Notes under the pieces: generated by a model
The model's database searches: none
What the model was told of the DNA's origin: nothing
What the model saw: only the letters and a program-made list of their open reading frames with translations
Position numbers and translations under genes: made by a program
Source of the DNA: Sphingopyxis panaciterrulae
GTDB taxonomy: Bacteria; Pseudomonadota; Alphaproteobacteria; Sphingomonadales; Sphingomonadaceae
Direction of reading: 5' to 3'
Length of the DNA: 64,000 nucleotides
Assembly: GCF_014199295.1 (NCBI RefSeq)
Contig: NZ_JACIJH010000006.1
Location: 1-64,000, forward strand
Shown: positions 18,917 to 28,155 of the stretch, one piece after another
Layout: every line of letters starts with the position of its first letter
How positions within the stretch are numbered: position 1 is the first letter of the stretch

Positions 18917-20041
18917 ATGCAGCAGAGCTTGACGGAGAGTTTGCCGGCCGACCAGCAAGGGGGGCAATTCCTCGGGCGCGCGCTCGCGCCCGAAGGGCCC
19001 GTGGTCTTGCGGATCGCGGACGACACGCTCTTCGACCTCACCGACGAGGTCGCCACTGTCGCCGGCGCGGTCGCGCGGCGCCATTTCTCGGGCGGCCGGG
19101 TCATCGGCCCCGTTTCCGCGGGCCTGCCCGCCGGCTGGACCCTGCTGTCGCCGATCGACCTGCAATGCGTGAAGGCCTGCGGCGTCACCTTCGCCCTCTC
19201 GGCGATCGAGCGGGTGATCGAGGAGCGCGCGCGCGGCGATGCGGCGCGCGCGGGCGCGATCCGCGCGACGCTGGAGGAAAAGGTCGGCTCGGCGATCCGC
19301 GCCGTCGTTCCGGGCAGCGAGGCGGCGGCGGCGCTCAAGCAGGCGCTGATCGCCGAAGGCATGTGGTCGCAATATCTGGAGGTCGCCATCGGCCCCGATG
19401 CCGAGGTCTTCTCCAAATCCCCCGTGCTCTCGACCGTCGGCACCGGCGCGCCGATCGGCGTGCGGTCGGATTCGACCTGGAACAATCCCGAGCCGGAGGT
19501 GGTGCTGATCGTCGATCCGCGGGGCGAAATCGCCGGCGCGACCCTCGGCAATGACGTCAATCTGCGCGATTTCGAGGGGCGCTCGGCGCTGCTGCTGTCG
19601 AAGGCGAAGGACAATAACGCCTCCTGCGCGATCGGCCCCTTCATCCGCCTGTTCGACGACGGCTTCACCCTCGACGACATACGGAAAACCACCGTCGAAC
19701 TGTTGGTCGAAGGGCCCGAGGGCTATCGCCTCGAAGGCACCAACGCGATGGCGGAAATCAGCCGCGACCCCGCCGACCTCGTCCGCCAGACGATGAGCGA
19801 GCATCATTTCCCCGATGGCTTCGCGCTGTTCTGCGGCACGCTGTTCGCGCCGACGCAGGATCGCGATCAGCCCGGCAAGGGCTTCACCCACAAGGTCGGC
19901 GACCGCGTGAGCATCAGCGCCCCGCGCCTCGGCCGCCTGACCAACGGCGTGACCACCTCGCGCGACGCCCCGCCGTGGGAAATAGGCATCGCCGCCTTCA
20001 TTCGCAATCTCGCCTCGCGCGGACTGATCGACAGGATTTGA
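18917..20041 (+). CDS. xylX: 2-keto-3-deoxy-D-xylonate dehydratase (FAH-fold)
   Basis: Dehydrates 2-keto-3-deoxy-xylonate to 2-oxoglutarate semialdehyde, fourth step of the Weimberg pathway. 374 residues of the fumarylacetoacetate-hydrolase fold, no signal peptide. The metal-binding carboxylates are in NPEPEVVLIVD (E-x-E) and TLGNDVNLRDFEGR; other marks are LLSPIDLQCVKACGVTF and GEIAGATLGND. It heads the operon xylX-xylA-xylB-xylC, the same gene set as the Caulobacter xylXABCD operon except that xylD is elsewhere in the locus. Start at ATG 18917, 23 bp after operator 2. The FAH fold alone does not fix the substrate; the neighbours do. Confidence 0.9.
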   Translation: MQQSLTESLPADQQGGQFLGRALAPEGPVVLRIADDTLFDLTDEVATVAGAVARRHFSGGRVIGPVSAGLPAGWTLLSPIDLQCVKACGVTFALSAIERVIEERARGDAARAGAIRATLEEKVGSAIRAVVPGSEAAAALKQALIAEGMWSQYLEVAIGPDAEVFSKSPVLSTVGTGAPIGVRSDSTWNNPEPEVVLIVDPRGEIAGATLGNDVNLRDFEGRSALLLSKAKDNNASCAIGPFIRLFDDGFTLDDIRKTTVELLVEGPEGYRLEGTNAMAEISRDPADLVRQTMSEHHFPDGFALFCGTLFAPTQDRDQPGKGFTHKVGDRVSISAPRLGRLTNGVTTSRDAPPWEIGIAAFIRNLASRGLIDRI

Positions 20042-20048
20042 ACAGCTT

Positions 20049-21485
20049 ATGACTCGGACTTTAGGACATTATATCGGCGGCGAATGGGTGATGGCCGACA
20101 CCCCGCTCGACAGCCTCAACCCTTCGGACACCGGTGACATCGTCGCCCGTTTCCCCGACGGCGGCGCGGCCGAGGTCGACCGGGCCGTTGCGGCGGCCTC
20201 GGACGCCTTCGCGGGCTGGGCCGCCGCCTCGCCCGAGGTGCGCGCCGACCTCCTGCATCGCATCGGCGAGGCGCTGTTCGCCCGGTCGGCCGAGATCGGC
20301 GAACTTCTGGCCCGCGAGGAGGGCAAGACCCGCGTCGAAGGCGTCGGCGAAACCCTGCGCGCCGCGCGCATCTTCCGCTATTTCGCGGGCGAGGCGCTGC
20401 GCCGCCACGGGATGACGCTCGAATCGACGCGGCCCGGGCTCGACGTGGCGACGTATCGCGAGCCGCTCGGCGTCGTCGGGCTTATCACTCCGTGGAATTT
20501 TCCCATCGCGATCCCGGCGTGGAAGGCGGCGCCCGCGCTCGCCTTCGGCAATACGGTGGTGCTCAAGCCCGCGAACATCACTCCGGCCATCGCGACCGCG
20601 TTCGCCGAAATCGTCGCAGAGGCCGGCGCGCCGGCGGGCGTGTTCAACCTCGTGCTCGGGCGCGGCGACGTCGGCCGCGCGCTCGTCGACCATGACGATG
20701 TCGCCGCGATCAGCTTCACCGGCTCGCAGGCGGTCGGCGCGCAGGTCGGCATGGCGGCGATGGCGAAGCAAAAGCGCGTGCAGATGGAGATGGGGGGCAA
20801 GAACCCGCTCGTCGTCCTCGCCGACGCCGATCTCGACAAGGCGGTGGCGATCGCCGCCGACGGCGGATTCTTCCAGACCGGCCAGCGCTGCACCGCGTCG
20901 AGCCGCGTGATCGTCGAGGATGCGATCCACGACCGCTTCGTTGCCGCGCTCGCCGAACGTGCCGGGGCGCTCAGGGTCGGCCCGGCGCTCGCCGACGACA
21001 CGCAGGTCGGCCCCGCGAGCAGCGAGGCGCAACTCGAACAGAATCTTCGCTATGTCGGCATTGCGCGCGACGAGGGCGGCCGCCTCGCGGTCGGCGGTGA
21101 CCGCGCGTCTGCCTCGACCCCCGGCTATTACATGCAGCCCACCGTCGTCGCCGACACCGCGCCCGACATGCGGATCAACAATGAGGAAGTGTTCGGTCCC
21201 GTCGTCTCGACGATCCGCGTCAAGGGTTATGACGAGGCACTCGCCGTCGCCAATCGCGGCGATTTCGGCCTGTCCGCCGGCATCGTCAGCAACAGCGCCA
21301 AGCATATCCGCGATTTCCGCAAAAGGGTGCGCGCCGGCATGGTGATGGTCAATCTGCCGACCGCAGGGGTCGATTATCACGTCCCCTTCGGCGGCACCCG
21401 TTCGTCGAGCTACGGCCCGCGCGAACAGGGGTTCGCGGCGGTCGAATATTACACCCAGATCAAAACCGTCTATCAGGGGGATTGA
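20049..21485 (+). CDS. xylA: 2-oxoglutarate semialdehyde dehydrogenase
   Basis: NAD(P)-dependent aldehyde dehydrogenase that finishes the Weimberg pathway by making 2-oxoglutarate. 478 residues, seven bases after xylX. ALDH marks: LITPWNFPIAIPAWK, AISFTGSQAVGAQVG, general-base Glu247 in VQMEMGGKN, catalytic Cys281 in GQRCTASS, and EVFGPVVS. Two neighbouring arginines and a GVDYHVPFGGTRSSSYGPREQG C-terminal segment fit the semialdehyde-acid subgroup, but the assignment to this substrate rests mainly on the operon. The symbol follows Caulobacter usage, not the isomerase xylA of enteric bacteria. Confidence 0.9.
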   Translation: MTRTLGHYIGGEWVMADTPLDSLNPSDTGDIVARFPDGGAAEVDRAVAAASDAFAGWAAASPEVRADLLHRIGEALFARSAEIGELLAREEGKTRVEGVGETLRAARIFRYFAGEALRRHGMTLESTRPGLDVATYREPLGVVGLITPWNFPIAIPAWKAAPALAFGNTVVLKPANITPAIATAFAEIVAEAGAPAGVFNLVLGRGDVGRALVDHDDVAAISFTGSQAVGAQVGMAAMAKQKRVQMEMGGKNPLVVLADADLDKAVAIAADGGFFQTGQRCTASSRVIVEDAIHDRFVAALAERAGALRVGPALADDTQVGPASSEAQLEQNLRYVGIARDEGGRLAVGGDRASASTPGYYMQPTVVADTAPDMRINNEEVFGPVVSTIRVKGYDEALAVANRGDFGLSAGIVSNSAKHIRDFRKRVRAGMVMVNLPTAGVDYHVPFGGTRSSSYGPREQGFAAVEYYTQIKTVYQGD

Positions 21486-21490
21486 GCGGC

Positions 21491-22276
21491 ATGACGGATT
21501 TGATGGTCGATGCGCCGCCGTCCGGCGCCCGCTACCCCAGCCTTGCGGGCAAGCGCGTCATCGTCAGCGGCGGCGGCTCCGGGATCGGCGAAGGGATCGT
21601 CGAGGGCTTCGCACGGCAGGGCGCCGCGGTCGCTTTCGTCGACATCCAGACCGCGCCGAGCGAGGCGCTCGTCGCGCGGCTCGCCGATGCGTCCATCCCG
21701 CCGCGTTTCGCGCCGTGCGACATCACCGACCTGGGCGCCTATGCCGCCTGCCTCGACGCGTTGATCGCGCAGCTCGGCGGCTGCGACATACTCGTCAACA
21801 ACGCCGGCAACGACGACCGCCACGCCTTCGATGCGGTCACGCCCGCCTATTGGGACGATCGGATGGCGGTCAATCTGCGCCATCAATTCTTCGCGGCGCG
21901 GGCGGTGGTGCCGCACATGAAAGCGGCGGGCGGCGGCTCGATCCTCAATCTGGGCTCGATAAGCTGGCACCTCGGGCTCGGCGACCTGATCGTCTATCAG
22001 ACCGCCAAGGCCGCGATCGAGGGGCTGACGCGCAGCCTCGCGCGCGAGCTGGGGCGCGACAATATCCGCGTCAACGCGATCGTGCCCGGCAATGTCCAGA
22101 CCGAGCGGCAGCAGCAATGGTATTCGCCGGAGGGCGAGGCGGAAATCGTCGCCGCCCAATGCCTGAACGGCCGCATCCAGCCCGCCGACATCGCCGCGAT
22201 GGCGCTGTTCCTCGCCTCCGACGAGGGACGCTTCTGCACCGCGCACAATTATTGGGTCGACGCGGGATGGCGGTGA
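21491..22276 (+). CDS. xylB: D-xylose 1-dehydrogenase (SDR)
   Basis: Oxidises D-xylose to D-xylono-1,4-lactone with NAD, first step of the pathway. 261 residues from ATG 21491, ten bases after GGGGG; a TTG at 21482 inside the xylA stop is less likely. Cofactor motif SGGGSGIGEG, then DILVNNAGNDDRHAFD, the catalytic SISWHLGLGDLIVYQTAKA (Ser, Tyr, Lys), PGNVQTERQQQWY and a C-terminal YWVDAGWR. NNAGNDDRH, SISWHLGL and the WVDAGWR ending are, as I recall, nearly the same in the Caulobacter enzyme, which makes this a firm call. It overlaps xylC by ten bases. Confidence 0.94.
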   Translation: MTDLMVDAPPSGARYPSLAGKRVIVSGGGSGIGEGIVEGFARQGAAVAFVDIQTAPSEALVARLADASIPPRFAPCDITDLGAYAACLDALIAQLGGCDILVNNAGNDDRHAFDAVTPAYWDDRMAVNLRHQFFAARAVVPHMKAAGGGSILNLGSISWHLGLGDLIVYQTAKAAIEGLTRSLARELGRDNIRVNAIVPGNVQTERQQQWYSPEGEAEIVAAQCLNGRIQPADIAAMALFLASDEGRFCTAHNYWVDAGWR

Positions 22277-23154
22277 TCGAGCCCCCGGTCCGCCGGCTCC
22301 TCGACGCCGAATGCCTGCTCGGCGAAGGCCCATGCTGGGATGCGGCGCGCGGCGTCCTCTGGTTCGTGGACATCAAACGCCACCGTCTCTGGCACTACGA
22401 CCCCGCCACGGGCAGCAACGCCGCGGTGGAGGCGCCCGACCAGATCGGCTGGGCGCTTCCCGCCGAGGACGGGCGCCTGCTCTGCGGCTTGAAGGACGGC
22501 CTCCATCTCTTTGATCCCGAAGCGCGAAGCTTCGAAAAGCTCGCGGCCGTCCCCGGCGAGCCAGCCCACAACCGGCTCAACGACGGCTGCACCGACCCCT
22601 GGGGTCGCGTCTGGTTCGGTTCGATGGACGACGCGGAAAGCGCGGCGAGCGGGCGTTTTTATCTTTTCGACCGCGGCCGCATCGCGCCCGCCGGTCCCGC
22701 AGAGATCGCGATCACCAACGGTCCCGCGGTGAACGGCGACGGCACGAAAATCTATTTCACCGACACGCTCGGCCAGCGGATCATGGTTGCCGATCTCGGC
22801 CCCGAAGGCGTCGGTGCGGCGCGACCCTTCGCCGATGTGAAGGCGCATTTCCCGGACGCCTGGCCCGACGGCCCTGTCGTCGACGCCGAAGGCCATGTCT
22901 GGACCGGCCTCTACAACGGATGGCATCTCGCGCGCTTCTCGCCCGACGGTGCGCTCGTCCTGACCGTCAGGCTGCCGACACAGAATCTCACAAAGCCCTG
23001 TTTCGGCGGGCCGGACCTGCGTACCCTTTTCGTGACGACCGCGCAAAAGGGGCTGACCCCCGATCGGCTTGCCGCCCAGCCCTGGGCGGGCAGCCTGCTC
23101 GCCTTCGACGCGCCCGTCGCCGGCGTCGCGACCACCGCGGTGAAGCTTGCATGA
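22267..23154 (+). CDS. xylC: Xylono-1,4-lactonase (SMP-30/gluconolactonase fold)
   Basis: Opens xylonolactone to xylonate. 295 residues, start ATG 22267 inside the end of xylB. The SMP-30 propeller shows metal ligands in LLGEGPCWD (Glu), NRLNDGCTDPWGRVWFG (Asn and Asp) and AWPDGPVVDAEG (Asp), plus FTDTLGQRI. No signal peptide, so cytoplasmic and matched to XylB. Overlaps the esterase gene downstream by ATGA. Confidence 0.9.
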   Translation: MAVIEPPVRRLLDAECLLGEGPCWDAARGVLWFVDIKRHRLWHYDPATGSNAAVEAPDQIGWALPAEDGRLLCGLKDGLHLFDPEARSFEKLAAVPGEPAHNRLNDGCTDPWGRVWFGSMDDAESAASGRFYLFDRGRIAPAGPAEIAITNGPAVNGDGTKIYFTDTLGQRIMVADLGPEGVGAARPFADVKAHFPDAWPDGPVVDAEGHVWTGLYNGWHLARFSPDGALVLTVRLPTQNLTKPCFGGPDLRTLFVTTAQKGLTPDRLAAQPWAGSLLAFDAPVAGVATTAVKLA

Positions 23155-25046
23155 GCCGCGCGCTGCTTCTCGCCGTCGCGCTCGTCTCCACCCCGGCCTT
23201 TGCCATCCCGGCGCTCGCGCCGATCTGGACCGACCATGCCGTGATCCAGCGCGACCGGCCGATCGTGATCGAGGGCAGCGCGGCGCCGAACGAAACGCTC
23301 GCCGTCACCCTCGGCACCGCCAGGCAGACGATCCGCGCCGACGCCGACGGCCGCTTCCGCGCGACCTTTCCGGCCCGCAAGGCAAGCGCCGATCCGGTCG
23401 CGCTCCGCGTCGCCGATGACGCGGGCGCGGGCGCGGCGGCGTCCGACCTTCTCGTCGGCGACGTCTGGCTCTGCTCGGGCCAGTCGAACATGGAATTCAG
23501 CGTCGACCGCGGTCTCGACGCCTGGAATCGCATCCAGTCGTCGGCCGACCCGCAGCTCCGCCTCGTCACCATCCCCAAATCGACCGCGGCGATCCCGGCG
23601 GCCGATTTCGCCGAGCCTGTCGCCTGGGCAGCCGCGGGGCCAAAGACGGTCGGCGCCTTCTCGGCCGCCTGCTTCTATATGGCGCAGGGCCTGCGCCGCG
23701 ACCTCGGCATTCCGATCGGCGCTATCGCCTCGGACTGGGGCGGGTCGCAGGCGCGTGCCTGGCTTGCGCCCGGTCCGGCGCGGCGGCTCTACGGCGATGC
23801 GGACATGGATCTGCTCGCCCTTCATGGCCGCGATCCGGTCGCCGCGGTGACGCGCTTCGCGCCGACGTGGCAGGACTGGTGGCGAAAGGGCAGCGGCGGC
23901 CAGGAACCCTGGCGCGACCCCGATGCGCTCGACTGGCACGACGTTCCGCGGATTTCGCCCTGGACCGAATGGACCGGTACCCCGCTTGCCGCCGACGGCA
24001 TCGGCAATATCTGGCTCCGCCGCACCATCGACCTGACCGCCGAACAGGCGGCAAAGGGCGGCACGCTTTCCATCGGTGTCATCGACGACCTCGACATGAG
24101 CTTCGTCAACGGCCACCCGGTCGGCAACAGCTTCGGATGGAGCGAGGAACGCCATTATGGGGTCCCCGCCGCCCTTCTGCGCGCCGGTCGCAACGAAATC
24201 CTCGTCGTCGCCAGCAACAGTTGGGGCGCCGGCGGCTTTTCGAGCCCCGCCGACCGCCTGTCCTTCGCGGTGACCGGCGGCGAGACCATTCCGCTCGCGA
24301 CGGGCTGGCGCTATGCGATCGGCGGCATCCGCGCGATGCCGCCGCGCGCCCCGTGGGACGCCAATGCCGGCATCGGCGTGATGCACAACCGCATGATCGC
24401 GCCGATCGGTCCCTTCGCGCTCGCCGGCGCCGCCTGGTATCAGGGTGAGAGCGACGTCGGCATCCCCGGCTATCGCGATCGCCTCGCCGCGCTGTTCGCC
24501 GGCTGGCGCGCGCAGTTCGGCGCCGACATGCGGATGCTGATCGTCCAGCTCGCCAATTTCGGCGCTCCCGCCGACAAGCCCGTGGCCTCGGGCTGGGCCG
24601 AACTGCGCGAGGATCAGCGGCAGGCCGCGCTTGCCGACCGCGCCGCGGCGCTCGTCACCGCGATCGACCTCGGCGAGCGGATCGACGTCCATCCCGCGAA
24701 CAAGATCGAGCTCGGCGCGCGCCTCGCGCTCGCCGCCCAGGGCAAGGCGCTGCCGATGCCCGCCGCGGCGCGGCGCGAGGGCGGGGCGGTACGCGTGACC
24801 TTCACCGGCATCGAGGGCGGCCTCCACGCATGGAGCGGTGCGCCGCTCGCGCTCGAACTCTGCGCGGAACCGCAGGAAAGCTGCCGCTATGCCGCCGCGA
24901 CGATCGACGGCGACAGCCTGCTGCTCGCCGGCGACGGCCGCCCGGCGACGCGGGTGCGCTACGCCTGGGCCGACAGCCCGGTCGTCAACCTCTACGATGC
25001 GCGGTCGCAGGCGCTGCCCGGCTTCGAACTGGCGATCGCCCCGTGA
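23151..25046 (+). CDS. Secreted SGNH acetylesterase (sialate O-acetylesterase-like)
   Basis: Likely removes acetyl groups from xylan or mannan in the periplasm. 631 residues with a signal peptide (LLLAVALVSTPAFA). Family marks: an N-terminal beta domain (IWTDHAVIQRDRPI), block I LCSGQSNMEF with nucleophile Ser112, SDWGGSQARAWLAP, WYQGESDVG, and the Asp-His pair in IDVHPANK. An inserted jelly-roll-like domain (about 265-400, GNIWLRRTIDL) splits the catalytic part, as in other large members of this family. Although named after sialic acid, proteins of this type in polysaccharide loci act on acetylated plant glycans. ATGA overlap with xylC and GTGA overlap with the mannanase place it in the operon. 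Confidence 0.85.
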   Translation: MSRALLLAVALVSTPAFAIPALAPIWTDHAVIQRDRPIVIEGSAAPNETLAVTLGTARQTIRADADGRFRATFPARKASADPVALRVADDAGAGAAASDLLVGDVWLCSGQSNMEFSVDRGLDAWNRIQSSADPQLRLVTIPKSTAAIPAADFAEPVAWAAAGPKTVGAFSAACFYMAQGLRRDLGIPIGAIASDWGGSQARAWLAPGPARRLYGDADMDLLALHGRDPVAAVTRFAPTWQDWWRKGSGGQEPWRDPDALDWHDVPRISPWTEWTGTPLAADGIGNIWLRRTIDLTAEQAAKGGTLSIGVIDDLDMSFVNGHPVGNSFGWSEERHYGVPAALLRAGRNEILVVASNSWGAGGFSSPADRLSFAVTGGETIPLATGWRYAIGGIRAMPPRAPWDANAGIGVMHNRMIAPIGPFALAGAAWYQGESDVGIPGYRDRLAALFAGWRAQFGADMRMLIVQLANFGAPADKPVASGWAELREDQRQAALADRAAALVTAIDLGERIDVHPANKIELGARLALAAQGKALPMPAAARREGGAVRVTFTGIEGGLHAWSGAPLALELCAEPQESCRYAAATIDGDSLLLAGDGRPATRVRYAWADSPVVNLYDARSQALPGFELAIAP

Positions 25047-26374
25047 CGCCCGACCGGCGCCACACGCTGGCGCTGCTCGGCGCTGCCGCCGCCGGCCTGA
25101 TGCTTGGCGGAGCAGGGGAACCGCCCGCTCCCTTCGTCCGCCGCGACGGCCTGGCGCTGCGGCGCGGCGACGCGCCCTACCGCATCGTTGGCGCGAATCT
25201 ATGGTATGCCGCCTGGCTTGGCGCCGACGCCGACTATGGCGACCGCGCGCGCCTCGGCCGTGAGCTCGACCGGCTACGGGCGCTCGGCGTCGGCAATCTG
25301 CGCATCATGGCCTCGGCCGAGGAAGGCCCGCTGAAGCATTCGATCAGGCCCGGCTTCTCGCGCGCCGACGGCAGCGCGAACGAGACCCTGCTCGCCGGGC
25401 TTGATTTCGCCATGGCCGAGATCGCGAAGCGCGGCATGACCGCCGTGCTCGTCCTCGGCAATTTCTGGGAATGGTCGGGCGGCTTCTCGACCTGGCTTTA
25501 CCGTGCCACCGGCCGCTATGTCGACGCGAACGACCCGGCGCACCCCTGGCCCGCCTTCGCCGATTCCTCGGCGGGCTTCTATGCGAATGCTGGCGCGGTG
25601 GCGCTCTATCATGCCCATGTCCGGCGCGTCGTCGCACGCCGGAACGGCGTCACCGGCCGCCTTTATGCCGACGACCCCGCGATCCTGAGCTGGCAGCTCG
25701 CCAACGAGCCGCGTCCCGGCGGCAGCGACGCGATGATCGCGCGCACCGCCGATGCCTATTACGACTGGATCGAAGCCACCGCGAAGCTGATCCGCGGCCT
25801 CGATCCGGGCCATCTCGTCTCGCTGGGGCAGGAGGGGACACAGGCGACGAACGGTGGCGAGGCGATGGTGCTGCGCGCCCACCGCGACGTCGATTATCTG
25901 ACCGCACACGTCTGGCCGCTCAACTGGGGCTGGGTCGACGGCGGGGATCTCGCCGGAACATGGGATCGCGGCAGCGCGCTGTCCGCGGCCTATGTCGACG
26001 CCCACGCTCGCCTCGCCGAAACGCTTGGCAAGCCGCTGGTGATCGAGGAGTTCGGCTTCCCCCGCGACGGCGAGACCTATGCCCCCGGCACGTCGACGAC
26101 CTGGCGCGACCGCTTCTACGCGATGATCCAGAACCGGGTCGAGGCGTCGTGGCGGGCCGGCGGACCGATCGCGGGCAGCAATTTCTGGGCCTGGAACGGC
26201 GAGGCGCGCGCGGCGCATGGCGACCATCGCTTCCGGGATGGCGATCGCGCCTATATGGGCGATCCGCCGCACGAGCCGCAGGGCTGGTACGGATTGTTCG
26301 ACAGCGACGCGAGCAGTCTCGCCCAGCTCCGCCGCCACGCCGCGCGCGCTGGCGCACGCCATCCGCCTCAATGA
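25043..26374 (+). CDS. Exported GH5 (subfamily 7-like) endo-beta-1,4-mannanase
   Basis: 443 residues, GTG start in the stop of the previous gene. The N-terminus TPDRRHTLALLGAAAAG is a twin-arginine or Sec-like signal. The GH5 barrel shows RIVGANLWYAAWLG, VLVLGNFWEWSGGFSTW, acid/base Glu222 in LANEPRPGG and nucleophile Glu336 in VIEEFGFPRD. NFWEWSGG and the ANEPRP context are typical of subfamily 7 mannanases. It closes the xylX operon and overlaps xylD tail to tail by seven bases. A mannanase in a xylose operon suggests that the cell reads xylose as a sign of mixed hemicellulose (inference). Confidence 0.87.
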   Translation: MTPDRRHTLALLGAAAAGLMLGGAGEPPAPFVRRDGLALRRGDAPYRIVGANLWYAAWLGADADYGDRARLGRELDRLRALGVGNLRIMASAEEGPLKHSIRPGFSRADGSANETLLAGLDFAMAEIAKRGMTAVLVLGNFWEWSGGFSTWLYRATGRYVDANDPAHPWPAFADSSAGFYANAGAVALYHAHVRRVVARRNGVTGRLYADDPAILSWQLANEPRPGGSDAMIARTADAYYDWIEATAKLIRGLDPGHLVSLGQEGTQATNGGEAMVLRAHRDVDYLTAHVWPLNWGWVDGGDLAGTWDRGSALSAAYVDAHARLAETLGKPLVIEEFGFPRDGETYAPGTSTTWRDRFYAMIQNRVEASWRAGGPIAGSNFWAWNGEARAAHGDHRFRDGDRAYMGDPPHEPQGWYGLFDSDASSLAQLRRHAARAGARHPPQ

Positions 26375-28155
26375 TTGTGCCGCGGCAGCTTCCTTGACGT
26401 CCCGCGATATTTGAGCGCGAAATCCATCACGGCGCCGTCGCCGAGCTGGCCGGTCTTTTCGCGGAACAACTCCTCCCACGGCGTCGCGCTTTCGGGGATC
26501 GGCGGCGTGGGTGTCTCGGCCAGCCGCCGTGCGATCTCGCCGGGCTCGACCAGCGCGTCGCACGTCCCGGCGTTCAGGTCGACGCGAATGATATCGCCGG
26601 TGCGCAGCCAGGCGAGCCCGCCGCCCGCCGCGCTCTCGGGCGAGACGTTCAGGATCGAGGGGCTGTCCGACGTTCCCGACTGGCGCCCGTCGCCCAGCGT
26701 CGGCAGCCACATCTGTCCCTTGCGGATCATCGCGTCGGGCGGCTGCATATTGACGACCTCGGCCGATCCGGGCCAGCCGATCACCCCGGCACCACGGATG
26801 ACGAGGATGCAGTCGTCGTCGATGGCGAGCGACGGGTCGTTGATCCGGTGGTGATAATCGTCCGATCCGTCGAAGACGATCGCGCGCGCCTCGAACATGC
26901 CTTCCTGTCCCGGCCGCGACAGATAGCGCGCGCGAAAGGCGTCGGAGATGACCGAGGTCTTGAGGATCGCGAAATCGAACAGATTGCCCTTCAGCACCAG
27001 AAACCCCGCGCGCTCCATCAGCGGGTCGGCGAAGCGGCGGATCATCTCGCGGTCGTGGCTTTCGCACTCCGCCAGATTTTCGGCCATGCTGCGCCCGGTG
27101 CAGGTCGGCGCGCCGCCTTCCAGCTTGCCCGCCTGCATCAGCTCCCACATCGCCGCGGGCACGCCGCCGGCGCGGTGGAAGCGCTCGCCCAGATATTTCC
27201 CCGCCGGCTGCATGTTGACGAGCAGGGGCAGGTCGTACCCATGCTCTTGCCAGACGTCAGGCTCCAGCTCGACCCCCGCGTGCCGCGCCATGGCGACGAT
27301 ATGCGGCTGCGCGTTCGACGAGCCGCCGATCACGCTGACCGTCGCGATCGCGTTCAGGAACGCCGCGCGGGTCAATATGTGCGACGGGCGCAGATCCTCA
27401 TGCACCATCTCGACGATCCGGCGCCCGGTGCGATAGGCATATTGGCCGCGTTCGCGATAGGGCGCCGGGATCGCCGCGCAGCCGGTCAGCGACATCCCCA
27501 GCGCTTCGGCGACCGCGTTCATCGTCGACGCTGTGCCCATCGAATTGCAATGCCCCGCCGACGGCGCGCTGCTGCACGCGCGGTCGAGGAATTCCTCCTC
27601 GTCGATCTCTCCCGCCGCGAGCAGCCGGCGGCTGCGCCAGATCACCGTGCCCGACCCGACCAGTTCGCCCTCGTGCCAGCCGTCGAGCATCGGCCCGCCC
27701 GACAGAACGATCGCCGGGATATCGACCGTGCTCGCCGCCATGATCTGGCTCGGCGTCGTCTTGTCGCAACCGGTGGTCAGCACCACGCCGTCGATCGGAT
27801 AGCCGTTGAGCAGTTCGACGAGCCCCAGATAGAGCAGGTTGCGGTCGATCGCCGCGGTCGGGCGGCGGCAATTTTCGAAGATCGGGTGGACCGGAAATTC
27901 GATCGGAATGCCGCCCGCGTCGCGGATGCCGTCGCGCGTGCGCTTCGCCAGGTCAAGGTGGATGCGGTTGCAGGGCGACAGGTCGCTGCCCGACTGTGCG
28001 ATGCCGATGATCGGCTTGCCCGACCGCAGCTCCTCGGGCGTGATGCCGTAATTCATGAAGCGCTCGAGGTAGAGCGCGGTCATGTCCATCCGCTCCGCAT
28101 TGTCGAACCAGTCGCGCGATCGCAGCCGGCGCGGCGGTGGAGCTTCGTCGGTCAT
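26368..28155 (-). CDS. xylD: D-xylonate dehydratase (IlvD/EDD family)
   Basis: Dehydrates D-xylonate to 2-keto-3-deoxy-xylonate, third step of the Weimberg pathway. 595 residues, the usual length for sugar-acid dehydratases. Fe-S ligand cysteines are in SPCNRIHLDLA, TTGCDKTTPSQ and SAGHCNSMGTAS; NMQPPDAM and TLGDGRQSGTSDSPSILN are near the C-terminus. The start ATG overlaps the stop of lacI (ATGA), so it is the last gene of a GH67-lacI-xylD unit on the minus strand. The other four pathway genes are on the opposite strand just beyond its end. Confidence 0.93.
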   Translation of the reverse strand: MTDEAPPPRRLRSRDWFDNAERMDMTALYLERFMNYGITPEELRSGKPIIGIAQSGSDLSPCNRIHLDLAKRTRDGIRDAGGIPIEFPVHPIFENCRRPTAAIDRNLLYLGLVELLNGYPIDGVVLTTGCDKTTPSQIMAASTVDIPAIVLSGGPMLDGWHEGELVGSGTVIWRSRRLLAAGEIDEEEFLDRACSSAPSAGHCNSMGTASTMNAVAEALGMSLTGCAAIPAPYRERGQYAYRTGRRIVEMVHEDLRPSHILTRAAFLNAIATVSVIGGSSNAQPHIVAMARHAGVELEPDVWQEHGYDLPLLVNMQPAGKYLGERFHRAGGVPAAMWELMQAGKLEGGAPTCTGRSMAENLAECESHDREMIRRFADPLMERAGFLVLKGNLFDFAILKTSVISDAFRARYLSRPGQEGMFEARAIVFDGSDDYHHRINDPSLAIDDDCILVIRGAGVIGWPGSAEVVNMQPPDAMIRKGQMWLPTLGDGRQSGTSDSPSILNVSPESAAGGGLAWLRTGDIIRVDLNAGTCDALVEPGEIARRLAETPTPPIPESATPWEELFREKTGQLGDGAVMDFALKYRGTSRKLPRHNH

